Positions 1 to 13,842 of a stretch of 64,000 nt of DNA are shown here, piece by piece. The first letter of the stretch is position 1. Every line of letters starts with the position of its first letter. The DNA comes from Apis mellifera. Its lineage: Eukaryota > Arthropoda > Insecta > Hymenoptera > Apidae. Where the stretch lies: contig NC_037645.1 in the NCBI RefSeq assembly GCF_003254395.2, positions 2,381,222-2,445,221 on the forward strand, in the 5' to 3' direction. The translations under genes were made by a program, and so were the position numbers. The notes under the pieces are model-generated. The model worked only from the letters and a program-made list of their open reading frames with translations, was not told where the DNA came from and ran no database searches.

Positions 1-3000
1 ATCTTAAATTTAAAAAAAATGAAAACTATTTGAAATTTAAACTGAAAATTTTCTGTAAGATATTAATTTATAGATTAGTTTATAGATTGTATTTATAAAT
101 TTTATTTTCATATAAATATATATCTACATAGAAAAAAAGAAATAGAAACTTTATCAAAAGTTTCAATTTTTTTTTAATTTAAGCTTCTAAAAAATTTAAT
201 TTTAATATTAATAAATTTTTAATATTTACATTATTTACAAGATTATTTTTTAATGATTAATTATAATTATTTGGTGAAAAATAAATTATTGCGATTTCCG
301 GCCATATTGTACCTTAAGGTAATGAAACTAAAGATGAACTTATGACAAAAATAGATATTTTTTTAATTATCTCTTTGTTGGAGAATATACAACATAGAAA
401 ATTGTTCTTAGTCTACTATATACAAAATTTTTGGTTCTTTCTGCTGTATGTTTAAGGCTATTTAAAAACTTATAATTAAATACAATTTGCTATATAAGGT
501 ACAATATATCTTCTGTATGAAGAATTCTAAAAATTAGCAATCTCGATATTAATATATAAGATAGATATTTATTCTTAACAAGAAATTTATAAAAAATTAT
601 GATCTTATTAAGACAAATTCGAGATTACTTTACATATGAAATAATTTATTTAAAATGATCAGATTTTTTATGATGATTCAGATTTTTTTTATAAAAAATG
701 TTATTTATATAGAGCTAAGGGTTCTATTTAATTCAATATGTATACATATATATATACATATACATATATATTTTTGATTGAAATATATATATATATAAAA
801 TTCATTTTGAAAATGATATCTGATATATTTATTTGATATATGTATATCCGGTGTTGAAGCTGTGAATCAGATATAATTAATTGCAATTTGCATTGTGATA
901 ATTATAACTCTATATATTTATATATAGTGATTTTCATAAGTATTATGTTATATAATCTTTTAATCATTTTAATCAACATAATAATATACCAAAGTATACA
1001 AAGTTCTTTTTTTTTTTGCTTAGTTCTTTCAAGATATTCAATTTTTTTATTTAAATACTCAACTTTTTTATTTGAATGAATATAACATGCATAATATTAA
1101 GTCAGTATTTATAAAAATTTAGCTTGAAACTATCAATAAAAAAAAATTTCATTGATATGCTTTAAGAAAACTTGTCACACTTGCTGCTAAAATTCTACAT
1201 AATTCATTATTATCATTTTAATCAAGATATTCATTATCGATGATAATAAAAGAAGAAGAAGAAGAGAAACAGTAATGAAGAAGAAATAATTATAAAATTG
1301 TTTTAAATTAAATTTTGATGATAAAAGAAATATATTCATAAAGAATAAAAAATAAGAACTAAAAAGTAATTTTGTTCCAGTAAATCAATCTAAAATTATT
1401 TTTATTTCATTTCATTGTAAAATTTAATATAATTATAAAATTGTAATTGTAAATAGATATAGATACTTGAAAATTATATATATATTTTTTTTTTCAGTAA
1501 AATTTCTTTCGAAATTAATATAAAGCTTTAACAAGGAAAAAAAAAGAAAAAGGAAAAGAGAATAGTTTCCTGACAGCTTCTCAAGGGGGACACTGATGGC
1601 ACCTCGTTTGGAGGCAAACTTTTTTTCACGAAGATTCAGTGCGGCAATAAAGACGCTGGCGGATTTAACGTAGCGTGTCTTCGTTAAGCAAGTCAAACGT
1701 AGACCCAACTTTTCCCTTCTTGTCTTCTTGGTTTAAAATAACTGGTTGTGTTCAAAACCTTCTCATGTAAAGTTGACTAAACTATGAAGGAACCTCTACT
1801 TTAACTAACTATAACATTTATGAAATCATAGATACTGCTAAAAGTTATTCTCATCATCAGATAAAATATGGAAAAGAAGAAAAATTGAAAAAGGTACGAT
1901 ATCTTCCCCGGCCTATTGGCGCCAAAATGATCGTTAATGTTTCTCTGTCGGTTGTTTTGTTTAAGTTTCATCTACCCGTCGGAGCAGTTAGAACTTGTTT
2001 CCACAACGTCGAGACGTTAGTCTGCCACGATCATCGAGACTCGTAAAAAAACTCGTAAAATTGTAGCAATGATACTACTGTCTGTCGTGGATCTGAAGAA
2101 GGAAAATTGGTAAAGTTTAGAGAACCCCTAATAGTGTCTATTATACGATTTAGGAGTTATTTTGATGTAAGTACTATCAGAATACCCTATATATTGTTGT
2201 AGGAAATTATATTTAATTATATTTACTTATATCTAAGTTTATAAAAAATTATTTATTTAATTATATGAATTGACCAATAAATGATTTATAAATAAGAATT
2301 AAATATTTGTAAATGAAAATTTTAAAAATATATCTTGTTTTACGATATTTTTTTGACAAATAAATTTATTAATATATATTAAATAAATATGAAGAATAAC
2401 TGAGTAAATAAGTACTAATATATATATATATAATGAATCAATACGAACGGAATAGAATTATTTTGGATCATTTTGCTCCATTTCGAAGATTGAGATTGAT
2501 AGAAAACAGAAAAGATCATTAATGAACTGTTATATTATCACTTTCACACAGTTCAGAAATTATGGAGGAATTAGCTAACTAGCCAAAGACATTCCAATGT
2601 TAATAGAACGAGAAGAAGACATAAATTATTGACCTACGTTATGTCTCATGAACCTAATCTTTCTTGATCTATCACGAAGTCGTCTGTCGTGATTTCAAAA
2701 AGATCAATAAAAGATGTCTTTAATCCTTCTAGAGAAATAATTACTCTTAATTAGTCATTCGTAATGGCCAGCAAGTGTGACATTATTCCATGCTTCAGAT
2801 TTAAATTACAAGTAACTTTTGATAATTAATTTTACAAAGGAAAAAAATAATTTTTAATATAATTTTTATCAAATAATATTTTAAGAAACGAAAATTAGTG
2901 CTATTTAAATGGAAAACGAATTGATTGATATTTTTTTCTAATGTTTGATCACTATATTAATGAATTATTATTAAAGGATTAAAAAAGTAAATAAAATAAT

Positions 3001-3585
3001 TCATACTGTTTTGTTAATATATAAAAAATGAATTAGAATAATATCTAAACACATCACAGAAGCCTACAAAATAAATTGGTGACATAAAAAATTGTTCAAA
3101 TAATTCATCATAATTTTATGATTACTTCAATTTTCTGAAAATTAAATATATTCATAAAATTATTCGTTTTGGACGATGAAAATGGAAAGATTGTTTCCTT
3201 ATATGATTATAATGTTAAAAAATTCGATAATTTTTAAAAATAAATGTTGTTTAAATAATATGCTCCATGAAAGCATTATTGATCCTGAATAGATTATCTT
3301 CATGTCATAACATTGTCTTTTCCCTATTATCATAATTTCAATATTTTCGTGCCAGCGAAAATAGGAAATCGACACAGCAAATTAACAAACTCCCAGTTTG
3401 TACATCATCATGAATAGAAATATCATTTCATAGAAATATGTTTAAATAACCACTGAGCATTGTTAAGCTCTTGTCTTAAAATTTCTCTATATTTTCTAGA
3501 TATTCATACAACGTTTAAAGCGTTGATTATCAATGTAAAGTAACTTTTACCTTGTTGAGCGTTCAAAAAATATTTTTTAAAGTTT
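1..3585. other. Gene-free region downstream of twist
   Basis: No coding exon is supported here. Most of it is homopolymer-rich AT sequence. Two GC-richer islands stand out, at about 1560-1720 and 1890-2110. Short ORFs in them show no recognisable domain and no consistent splice pattern, so I read the islands as possible conserved non-coding or regulatory DNA. The twist 3' UTR should extend from 3585 into the right end of this stretch. Confidence 0.5.
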
Positions 3586-6500
3586 CTAGAGATTCGAATT
3601 CCAATCATCTTCCATCCTCCAAACGCTAAAAGCGTATGAAAGTTTTTCGTGAGCCATGTAGCTGCACGACGATGAAGTTATTTCTCTGGCGGCTAGAACA
3701 GCACTTCTTGGATTTCTTTCGCCTGAAACAAAAAATCGAGCTTGATTAATATTTTTCGAACTTGATCCTTGAATTGGAATGTCTATTGGAAGGAAAGAAA
3801 TTCTACGCATTTCAGAATTAGAAAACCTAAAATTCCAAGCGAATCATGAAACATTTACAATTAAAATTGAAATTTTTAAAATTCCAAATATCGTATAATA
3901 TCATATATATATAAACTTTTTGAATTAAAAGTTTTTGAAGTGAAAAATCTTAAAATTGCAGACACATAATATTACAAATGCTCGAAAATAAGAATATCTG
4001 AAACTGCAAACACTTAGAACAACCAAAATTGTGAACTTTAAAATTGAAGCGTTGAAATTGAAAATATTGAAATAAAAAATAAATTGCGAAATTCGTAGAT
4101 ACTGTACATTGTAATTATAATTTAAATTATTTAGAGAAGAAAGAATTTAAATCGGAGTATTCGGGCAAGGGCAAGTAAAAAGAAATTCTTGCCAAGACGA
4201 AGAGAGAAAAACGTCATGGGATATCAGATAAGCAAGATGAAAGGAAGAAATACACAGTGAGTGTTCGCGGTTGGCGCGCTGAAAATGGACCAATCATCGT
4301 CCTCGTCTTCAAGACAGTTAGCGTGTCTCGATATCTTTAGTCACCTGAAGTTATTGTACTGCATATATTGTCGCTATTTGACTTGTACTAAATCGCACCC
4401 TAACTAATTGTCAACGCTGACTGAGATACTGAGATGCAAGAAAATTGATGATACAAGATGATGCAAGATACTGAAAAAGCATATTTTGTCTTTACATTAT
4501 CGACAGAATTCTTTAATATAAATCTCATTGGAAAATTCTTCAAGTATTAAATTTTTTAAAAAGAAAATATTCCATAAATTATTTAATTCTTTTTTTTCTT
4601 CAAGTTGAAATATAAAATTAGATCAAATGATATCAAAATTATAAAATTAATATAATTTTTTTCAGAAGAATACTACAAATTTTTTAACAAATTAAGATAA
4701 ACTTATCAAAAATACAACAGTAAACTAACTTAAGAGATTAACCAAGTTTGAAATGCAAAGAAAAGATTATGTATTCAATTTTAACAACTTTTTAAAATTT
4801 AGATTGATTCATTTTTGATTTATTCTTTTATCAATTTGTTTGATAAAGATTGTTTTAGCTAACGACAAATAACAGAAGTCGAGTGGGAAAAGTGTTTACC
4901 TGAAGGGCTACCTCTAGAGATGACACAGTTACTTAGCATAGTTGTTGATATTCAAATCAGAACCACTTCTTCATGGGGATCTGTTTAATTACAGGAACTT
5001 TAAACAAACGAACTAGTTTCTATAAACACGTGCTACTTGGCTGGAGGTATATGCCGACGGATACGTTATAATAGTTAGTATCAAAGATTATTATTTAGAT
5101 GTTTAGATTCATGAATATAATATATCTATATAATATGCATTTTACTCTTATTTATTTTAATAATAATACTAAAAATTTTTTACTGCCGCTATAGTGGCAA
5201 AAATGTTTTAACAAGCAAATTTAAAGGAATATTTTATATATAGTAAAATTTTGATTAATTGAACTAATTGTCAAAAATAATCGAATTTTTTGGATAATTA
5301 TATACATAGAAAGTACAACAGATAGGAATATTTAAAATTTATTAAATATTTATTGTTTTTTTTTATCATTGATATTATTCGAATAATCGAATGTCTAGAT
5401 AACAGGTGTTCGTATAATTAAATATTTGAATAGATATTTAGATAATCGAAATACTAAAATAGAAATCAAAGTATAAAGATTGTATTTGTAGAATATTCAT
5501 CAATTTTAATATTTATAAATTAATAAACATGAAAAGAAGAAAAAAATGAGAAAGTAATTAGAATAAAATATCTATTTAATATTTATATCTAATAAATGCA
5601 TTCAAAAATGGAATTAAAAAATATAAATTGCTTAGTGCAAAGCTTATATTATTATAATTGAATTTGATTTTAGTATCTTGAATATAAAATGTGATGAAAA
5701 CTCACTAGCATCATCAGCACCCTCAGTGTTTTCCATATTGCAATGCAATACTTGGAACAGGAAGTCAATGTATCTGGTAGCTAGTTTTAATGTTTGAATT
5801 TTGCTCAACTTGTCACTTGGTAATGTTGGTATAATCTTTCTAAGTGCAGCAAATGCTTCGTTCAAACTTTGAGTTCTTTGTCTTTCTCTCACATTAGCCA
5901 TCACTCTTTGATTTTGAATTTCTTCAAATGTTGCTCCACTTTTCCTTCTCATCTTCGTTTTTGTCGAAGAAGCGTTACTTTCCGTTTCAGATTCATTTTC
6001 AATAGTACTCGATTTTCTTTTTCTCTTTCCATTCCTGGGTCCTTCGAGTACATAACTTTTAGTTGAAGAGGACGGTTCTGTCATTTGGCTTATCTCCACC
6101 TGCTTGTATCGCTGCTCTTCTACATCCGGTTTGTATTCCATTATTTCCGGCTTGTATTCAACCGAATCCATGTGATGATAACTTTGATGAGATTGTCTAG
6201 GTGTTATTTCTTCTCCTCCAGAGGAATACATTTGAGGGGATGGAGTTAGATAAAGATTTTGTTCTTGATCTCTACTATGGTCTGATAAAAAACTTGGAGA
6301 ATTATCATGAAGACGTCTATCATAGTCAGTTTGAAGTTCCCTAAGGATTTTTCCATTGGGATGTTCTTGATACCTTTTTTCTTCATCAGGATTTTCATAC
6401 ATCAGGTAAGGTGATTGTTGATAAAGTACTTGATGATGATGAAGATGATGATGAGATTGATATATGGGTAAATCCCTGTGTTCAGGTGGACTACTTAGAT

Positions 6501-6669
6501 CCATTAAGTGTGTCGAAGGTGAAAATCTCTCATAGTGATCGGGAGAATTACTAGCCGAGCTTTCAGCACTATGAGGAATTCCAGAGCTGTCATTATTGTC
6601 CAGAAGATAGAGCCCCTGGATCCTTTGCGTCTGGAGACTCACTGGTTGTGTGGTCTGCATGATCTTCAT
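3586..6669 (-). CDS. twist: Twist, bHLH mesoderm transcription factor (two coding exons)
   Basis: Exon 1 is 6669-5706 and exon 2 is 3722-3586. The donor reads GTGAGT, the acceptor TTTCAG, and the junction codon is Ser, giving 366 residues. The ATG at 6669 is preferred over the upstream in-frame TTG. The N-terminal half is low complexity, with His, Ser, Gln and Tyr-Lys-Pro runs typical of insect Twist. A Lys/Arg-rich stretch lies near 212-243. The bHLH domain (about 252-310) contains MANVRERQRTQSLNEAFAAL and the Twist-type loop IPTLPSDKLSKIQTL. Exon 2 encodes the C-terminal Twist box (WR domain), containing EKLSYAFSVWRMEDDW, shared with vertebrate Twist. In flies Twist is a nuclear, E-box-binding activator of mesoderm genes and a Dorsal target. 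An acceptor-like AAACAG near 6748 suggests a spliced 5' UTR. The bHLH plus the WR box make the identity very secure. Confidence 0.96.
3723..5705 (-). other. twist: twist intron with GC-richer islands
   Basis: This is the single intron between the bHLH exon and the Twist-box exon. It is AT-rich apart from islands at about 4140-4440 and 4870-5060, and a CAGGTGTTCG E-box-type site at 5403-5412. A CACGTG lies near 5030. The islands may be intronic enhancers. No extra coding exon is needed or seen. Confidence 0.6.
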
Positions 6670-6879
6670 CAAACTTCACTTTGACTATTAGTTAATAATT
6701 AAACACTTAGACATCACTCACTAGAGCACGTCCCAAGCACTTTGAACCTGTTTGAATAAAATTATATCTAATTTCAGGATTTCAAAGGATTATGGAGTAA
6801 CTCTTTTATAAAAAAATTTGAGTTATCATAGGATACACGCTCGGCATTAATATAGTATCGATACATTTATAGCAGGTTT

Positions 6880-7150
6880 GTAAATGAGCATACGTCTCTG
6901 CTCGAAAGTTCAGACTCATCTGAAAGAACCGGCCCTCGGACTGCCTCTTCATGTCAACCAGGAACCCCGCCTTCGACTATGGAGCTGTTCCCCTACCTGG
7001 CCCCTCTATCCGCCTATATAAACCCCTCCAATGCTCTGGGACGGTTTCTTTTATCCATCGTGTCTGTCAGTTAGTCCCCACCCACAAAACTTAGCTGTTG
7101 GAAAGAAAAGGATATACTAAAAGGGGGCTTGGGAGATTGAGCATCATGAT
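6880..7150 (-). promoter_or_regulatory. Putative twist promoter block (TATA-like, Zelda site)
   Basis: This GC-rich block begins about 200 bases upstream of the twist ATG, in otherwise AT-rich DNA. It holds a TATA-like element at 7015-7022 (TATATAAA on plus, TTTATATA on minus), a perfect CAGGTAG (minus strand, 6993-6999; the TAGteam motif bound by Zelda in flies), and several G/C runs. Position and composition suggest the twist core promoter and proximal enhancer. The TATA is nearly palindromic, so direction is inferred from the gene. No transcription start can be fixed from sequence alone. Confidence 0.55.
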
Positions 7151-10100
7151 CAGGGAGCTACAAAAGTTGTAACCACTGTCAAAACTGTGAACATGAAAAG
7201 AAGAAAGATAGAATATGGATAAAACTGGAATTTGAATATTTTTTTATATTTTCATTTAATTTTCTTAGCTCCTTCTTTTAATGATTTCTGAAAATAAAGA
7301 AATTGAAATTCATGAAATGAATATAATTTTGTTACTTATTTCAGATATTTTATTAAATTTGTTTGAAATGAATACTTAGCTTCTGAATTTTGTCGGTAGA
7401 AATTTTATTAAATTTTATATAAAATGATTGATGATCTTTTTCTGATGCTTCAGTAATCTCGATCTGCAAGATTGAAGAAGTTGAAAAGAGAGAAGTTGAA
7501 TGGCTTGGGTGGTAAATGAAAAGAGATAGTGTTATAAGAGAAAGAACAGAAAAGGAGGAACATACGAAGAAAGAGATAGAAGACTTGAGGGACGACCCAT
7601 GTTGAATATTTATATCGCGAGGAGCCAGTGAGAATAAAGCGAGGGATAGCGAAGAACAGGGCTATGATCTGCAAAACTCTGCATTCACTTGGCATGAAAT
7701 GGCGCGAAAACGCGCGATTCCTCTGTTATTCTTTGTCAATTTTGTTTGATTATTCTCATTATTAACATAATTTATTTATATTTGAAATACTTTTTCAAAT
7801 TTTTTTCTGTAAAGTTAATGAATTTAATAATTTATTTACTTATTTTTATTTATAATTATTTCTTTTTTCATTTCTAGAATTTTTATTATATATATATATA
7901 TATATATCAATATAGATATAAAATTAGTTTTGGCTAATTAGATCAAGTAAATATGATTGCAAAGTTTAACTTATATATTATTTTTTTTTTTAAATTATCT
8001 GGATTTTTTTAAATTATATTAAATCATTTTTTTAAACATTAAACTATTAACTAATTAATCTAAATCTTAAAATTAATAATTTCATCTTTTTTAGATCTTA
8101 TCCTTTCAAATTATTCATGTCATAAATTTCTTCCATCTTTAATGCGACAAAAGTACAAATTAATACATTAAATATTGGTAACCAAAACTTTAGATATTTT
8201 CAAGAATAAGCTTATCTTTTGCGAATTGAAATTAATACAGGCGAATGGAACGATTCAAAATCGTTGATAGACGAGCCGCAGTTCCAGTGTGGCGAGGCTG
8301 AATGATGAATGACCATGCTGGATTGCCGGGACATGTTTGTTGTGACGGACGAAAGCTCTTTTGAAGGTGTCTATAAATTCCGCGTTTCGAGCTTTCACGG
8401 GTTCCACGGTTTTCCTACATAGTCCCGTGATTTACTATGCCTCACTCCACGTTGTGGTAACGCCTGTCTAAAATTTAGTTGCGGGAATGGCGATTGAATC
8501 AACGAAATCATTGAATTTCTCCTTAATCGGAAAAATCTTCTTATAGTAATTTCAAATTCTTAAAAACTTAAATTCCACTTTATTCTTCCTCTTTTTTTTT
8601 GTTTTATTGATAATTTAACTTATTTATTATTTATTATTTGATTACTTTTTATGAAAAAAAATTTTAAATATTTTTTAAATATAAACTAAATTTCTTTTCT
8701 ATAAATTTATAAAAAATTTTAAATCAGCATGTTAACTTTAATCATTCATTACATGAATATCATTATAATATCATGATGTTATAAGAACTCTTGTTCATAA
8801 AATATAAATTAGCTTTAAATAGTATCAGATATACTTGATTTAAAAAAATTTCATCAAAATTTTTTCTTCTTTTATTTCTAATTTCTTTTTCTTTTAATTT
8901 TGTATAATTTATTAACATAATATATAAAGAAGAAATTAATTTTATTTCAGGTATGACTTCAAAATAGAAAATTATATGAAAATATTTAGTGGTCATTAAT
9001 AACTTTTTTTACATTTTTGAGAAAGTTGTAGGACATACGTCTGAATTTGTCGTTACATCGAAACACGTTTATCGAAAGTAAAGACATTAACGTTGCTTCT
9101 TCGTCTCTGCCGTTCACTTCTGGGAAGCGAAACGAGCAAGCAGAAAATCCCGGATCCTGGCTCATGGCCAACTGAAAATCAGATCGCCAATAAAGAGGCC
9201 GATAAATAACGCGGCCAAACACCAAAATAATACTCGTTGCTGATCAAAGTCAAATAACTTGCACCATCTTCCTAGCTTCCTTGGCTTTTCCTTAAAATTG
9301 AAAATTCCTTGGGATTTACCACGACTTGATTTTTTGGCAGTTCTAGGCGATTATATGTATGCAATCAAAAAAGATGACTTATTTGAAATATCTATATATT
9401 GATTTAGAAAAAAAATGTTTTATAAAAAACATCTTATATGAAATAGTTTATGAAATTAATATTTGATTTTGTATTTTCAGAGAAATCAAGGTAATCTTGC
9501 ATTTTTTAAATTGTATAATAAAATTACTATAATTTTATTTTGTATATACATTAACAATAATATCAAATATTGTTATTAATTAGAATTTTTTTAATTTAAT
9601 CTATGAAGAAATAATTGAGAAGATAGTAAACTGAAGAAAAATCAATGAAATAATTTAGATAAACGATTAAAATAAAATATGAAAATATTTCTCTACTATT
9701 TCTCTAAGACATATGAAAGGTAAAAATATATCTCTTATTTTTTACTTTTTTCTTTCTTATTTTTTTTTTAATTTTTTATTAATAAATTTAAAAAAAAAAC
9801 AAAAAATAGATTAAAAAAATATTTTAAAAATTTGCAAAAGATAAAATGAGCATCACTATTCAGAATCTGAAACATCTACACAACACAAGAAAAGTTACAA
9901 AGATGTGCGTGCGTTTCTGCTGCACGCACCGTTTCACGATATTAACGTGAGCTTAATTATGCGTATGCGGTTGCGTTTAATCGATGCACATGTGAATGTA
10001 TGCTTCGTCGTGCACCGTTGCAGGTTAAAGATTTTCAAAGACTACTTTTTCTATATATTAGATTTCTATATATTAGATTTTATGACTTTCTTCCTTATTC

Positions 10101-10364
10101 TTTTATTTAAAAAAAAAAACTAATTTATATATTTTTTTTTTAATTCTTATATTTTTTTATCATAAAGGAATATATAATTTATATTAAAGCTTATAATATT
10201 TAATTTTAAAAAAATTATTCAAAAAATTCTGATTATAAGATTAATCATATTATCGGTACATACATATGCAACTTTATAATTATTTTTTTGTATTTATATA
10301 TAAAAAAATATATATTATATAAAATGTGTTATTCAAAAGATTTTTAAATCAAATTGATATTTGA

Positions 10365-10378
10365 AATTGTTAATATTT

Positions 10379-10418
<40 letters not shown>

Positions 10419-10467
10419 GTATATATATATGAAATATATATATATACATGTATAAATATTAACAATT
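10365..10467. repeat. Inverted repeat (hairpin) around an AT microsatellite
   Basis: The arm AATTGTTAATATTTATACAT starting at 10365 recurs as its reverse complement ending at 10467. Pairing continues through TGTATATATA, giving arms of about 30 bases around a TA-rich centre that also contains TATGTATATG. A further long (AT)n run follows at about 10475-10507, then GTGTGTGT. No transposase or target-site duplication is evident. Confidence 0.8.
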
Positions 10468-10469
10468 AC

Positions 10470-10517
<48 letters not shown>

Positions 10518-10881
10518 CATTCTTACATAATCTTTAAAGAAAATTCAATTTTCTTTTAATTATAAATAATTAAATATAAATAATTATCATATATATATTT
10601 TCTACGTACTTATTTCTAACAAATTGTCAGGAAAGGCTAATTAGCTGCAAGAGGCTTTTAATAATTCCTTGAAGGTAGTGTACTGTCAAAGAAAATCCGA
10701 TTTGATGAGAATTTATGGATGAGCCTGTTTACATTGGCTGTAAGGATTAAGGTATTTCGGTATTTCAAGTTGAATTCTGCCACCAGCAAAGCAATTAACA
10801 CCTGATGGCCCAAGAAGTCTTTTATCATGGTCATAAAGCGGCGCCGATCTGTCTACGAACAATTGTTCGAAAATTTACAGT

Positions 10882-10892
10882 GGGGAATCCCC
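10882..10892. promoter_or_regulatory. Perfect palindromic Rel/NF-kB-type site GGGGAATCCCC
   Basis: The 11-base sequence GGGGAATCCCC is a self-complementary kappa-B-type half-site pair. It fits the Rel consensus GGGRNNYYCC and sits in the GC-richer island 10620-10930, about 4.2 kb upstream of the twist ATG. A CACCTG (CAGGTG on minus, Snail/Twist-class E-box) lies at 10799-10804 in the same island. Function is inferred from the known Dorsal control of fly twist. Confidence 0.5.
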
Positions 10893-13842
10893 AAAAATTT
10901 TTTCCGTTAACCTGAACTTACCTTTAACCTGAAGCTATCTTAATCTTTAAAATATAAATTATGAATTGATCAATGGAGGAGATTCTAGTAGATTTCTAAA
11001 GATAAATATTATAGTAAATTATATTCTATAAAACATTCAAAAACTTCATTAATTTTACATTATATTTATAAATTATGTAATCTAATTATATTCTAATTCA
11101 TGAATTACAAATTTGTTATCTTATTGTTAGGTAATCTTTGATTAGCTTTGATAAAGGTAATCTTTGATTTTATAATTTTTTATCATTTAAATAGAAGTTT
11201 CATATGTTAACAATCATGTTTTTGTATCATTTATAATAAAAATATATAAATATTTAAGGAAGATATGTTTTTATAGATTTTTGAAATTAATTTTTGATTT
11301 TTTCGTGATTCTAAAAAAATAACATTGCTCAGAAAAATCATTGTCGACTTGCACACAAATATAATTTTCAAAAAATCTATCCAGATGTTTATTGAAAACA
11401 CAAGGATGGAAGATGGACATTGTGATAATAGATGTAGGATGGTGGTCCATGTGTCGCTACGTCGACTGTACCGTGAATTTGCATTTACGAGCTGAATGGC
11501 AACCCGGAACATGTGTTCGCGACCTGCCGAAAACTGGTGGTCGAAACACATGTTTCCTTCGAGGGAAAAAGGTGAAAGTCTCTATAGAAGAAAACTCACA
11601 AGGTCATAAAGGACATCTGTATTTTTTTTATACTCATTCAACTTCTGTTTTTATTACTATATATATATAGCATATTTTCAATTTTTCAGACTTATGAAAA
11701 AATAATCTATTATAAAAATCAGAATTAAAAATTAGAATTTTTATCATATCTTTATTATTTTAAAATATCTATTATTATTTATTTTGCACTTCTTATTTTT
11801 ATTGTTTTATTATAAATTTCTTAAATAAAACTTTAAATATCTTGTGTTTCTATAATATTTATTCTGAAAAATTTGAAAAATTCTGTATGAAAGTAAATTT
11901 ATTAATAATAAATAAAAGCGTGATAGAATTTGCTATGTTTAATTGTATTCTATTTGCACAGGTCTAACTGTACATGTATAACTGCAATTGTAAGGATCAA
12001 GAAAGGACCGTTTCCAAAGAATACGCAATTTCTCTACCTTAGGCTTATTGCTCTTCACCAGGATGACGATGCCGTATGTTCGACACATGGCGAAGATGGT
12101 GGCCGGTGCAAACATTGTAGAAATTATCTGTCGGCATGGATCGTAAAGGCAGCGTTTATAATGCGTACGAACCTGGTCCAGGGACACTTTGTGAACAGTA
12201 CGTGCGCAACGTTAGCCGAGAAGCCATAAGAGATATTGTCGTTGGATGTTTCGAGTTTATAGACTAAAGATTGACGAACACTATCCTTGCTTGCGATTCC
12301 AGATTTTCTTTGAGCTATTCATCATCCATCACGTGGATTAATCTCATTGTGGATGTTTCATTATGTATATTCTAAAAGAATTTACTATGTATAACAATAT
12401 GATCAACATATATCATAATTAGAATAATATTTAATTCATCAATTATTTTGGAATATATAGATAAGATAAATATATATATTTTGTTTCCTTTTAAATTTCG
12501 TCAATTCATTTTTCTATATTTCATCTAGTAAAGAAACATTTGAAATAACAAAAGTAAATTATATAATATAAGTTATTATTAATTTTAGCTATTAAATGAA
12601 AAATTAGATATTATTTTATCAAATTAAATTTCTATTATACTGTTTTTATAAAAAAGGATTATACATATTATATATTTTATTTTAGAAGTTATTTGATTAT
12701 GTTCCTATTTTAATATTAATATTTATTTTTTATATTTAAAGAATTTATATAATTATTATATTAATATTTATTAAAGTTACTTATCTTTAAAAGTATTTAC
12801 TAAAGATTTATATTAGAATTTCCCTCAGAAAGAGAGTGAATAAATCTGTTAAAGAGGGAAAAAGCGTCCAAAAGAGGCACGAGACTAGAAGTCAATCCGT
12901 GTTTATGATTCTTGAATAGCGACAAGTGCCTCTCACAATGCCGATCCACTCGACTCTCTGGTAACCATCAGCACTACTCCTCCCATTTTACTTTTACTTA
13001 TTGTATTCTATCTATATACCGATTATAAATCATTATTAACCTCAACAAATTTTTTCAACATTACAAAATATTACAAAAATTATTTTATAGAATTCTTTTT
13101 TTAAAGAAAAGTTTTTGAAATAAGAATAATTAGATAAATGAAGAAAATTAAATAATTTTTAAAACTTAGTATCAAAAATGGTAAAAGATTAAAATTTTGG
13201 TTTTTTCAAAAGAAAGCATGTGCTAAGATATTAACAGTACGCATGATCACTAGAAAACCAGTAGTCGCCAATCTGTCTATTGTTTTCAGTGCAAATATTT
13301 TTTTAGTTTCTTAATCCGAATTACTGTTTGACTTCCAGTGATCAAAGATCCTTTCACCATTTCCTTCAAGATTTATATTTACGAACTTCAAAATCTTTCA
13401 ATACCTGCTTCATTCTCTAAAGTAAATATCCTACATCATCAATATAATCTTATAAATTATTATAAATCCACGTTTAGAATATTTATATATTTAATATTTT
13501 AATATTTTTTTCTTAATTAATGAATATAATTTTATTTTAATTCACGAAAATGAGTTAAAGAGTTTTAACTTTTAAATTTAAATTATATGCATATTTTTCC
13601 ATATAACCATTATTTATTGTAATATATTTACAATTTATGATAGTTTTTGTCCGTCATGTAATTGATATATGATTATTTGAAAAAATAAATATAAAAATAA
13701 AAAATAAAGATTACTTTTTATTATCATTTCATAAAAATATATTTTTCTGTTCATTTTTTATTTAAGTAACTTTTTAGCTCATTTTATAATTTATTGTTTT
13801 TTTATTTAACTATTATTAAATAATGGAGGACAAGTTTTTCAC

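Noticed and set aside
5869..6066. ORF on plus across twist
   Set aside because: Antisense shadow of the twist bHLH exon.
10383..10510. Possible CRISPR-like or satellite array
   Set aside because: It is a simple (AT)n microsatellite within an inverted repeat, in a eukaryotic genome.
11930..12229. Overlapping ORFs on both strands
   Set aside because: Same reason: island composition, unrecognisable products, no ATG-donor-acceptor pattern.
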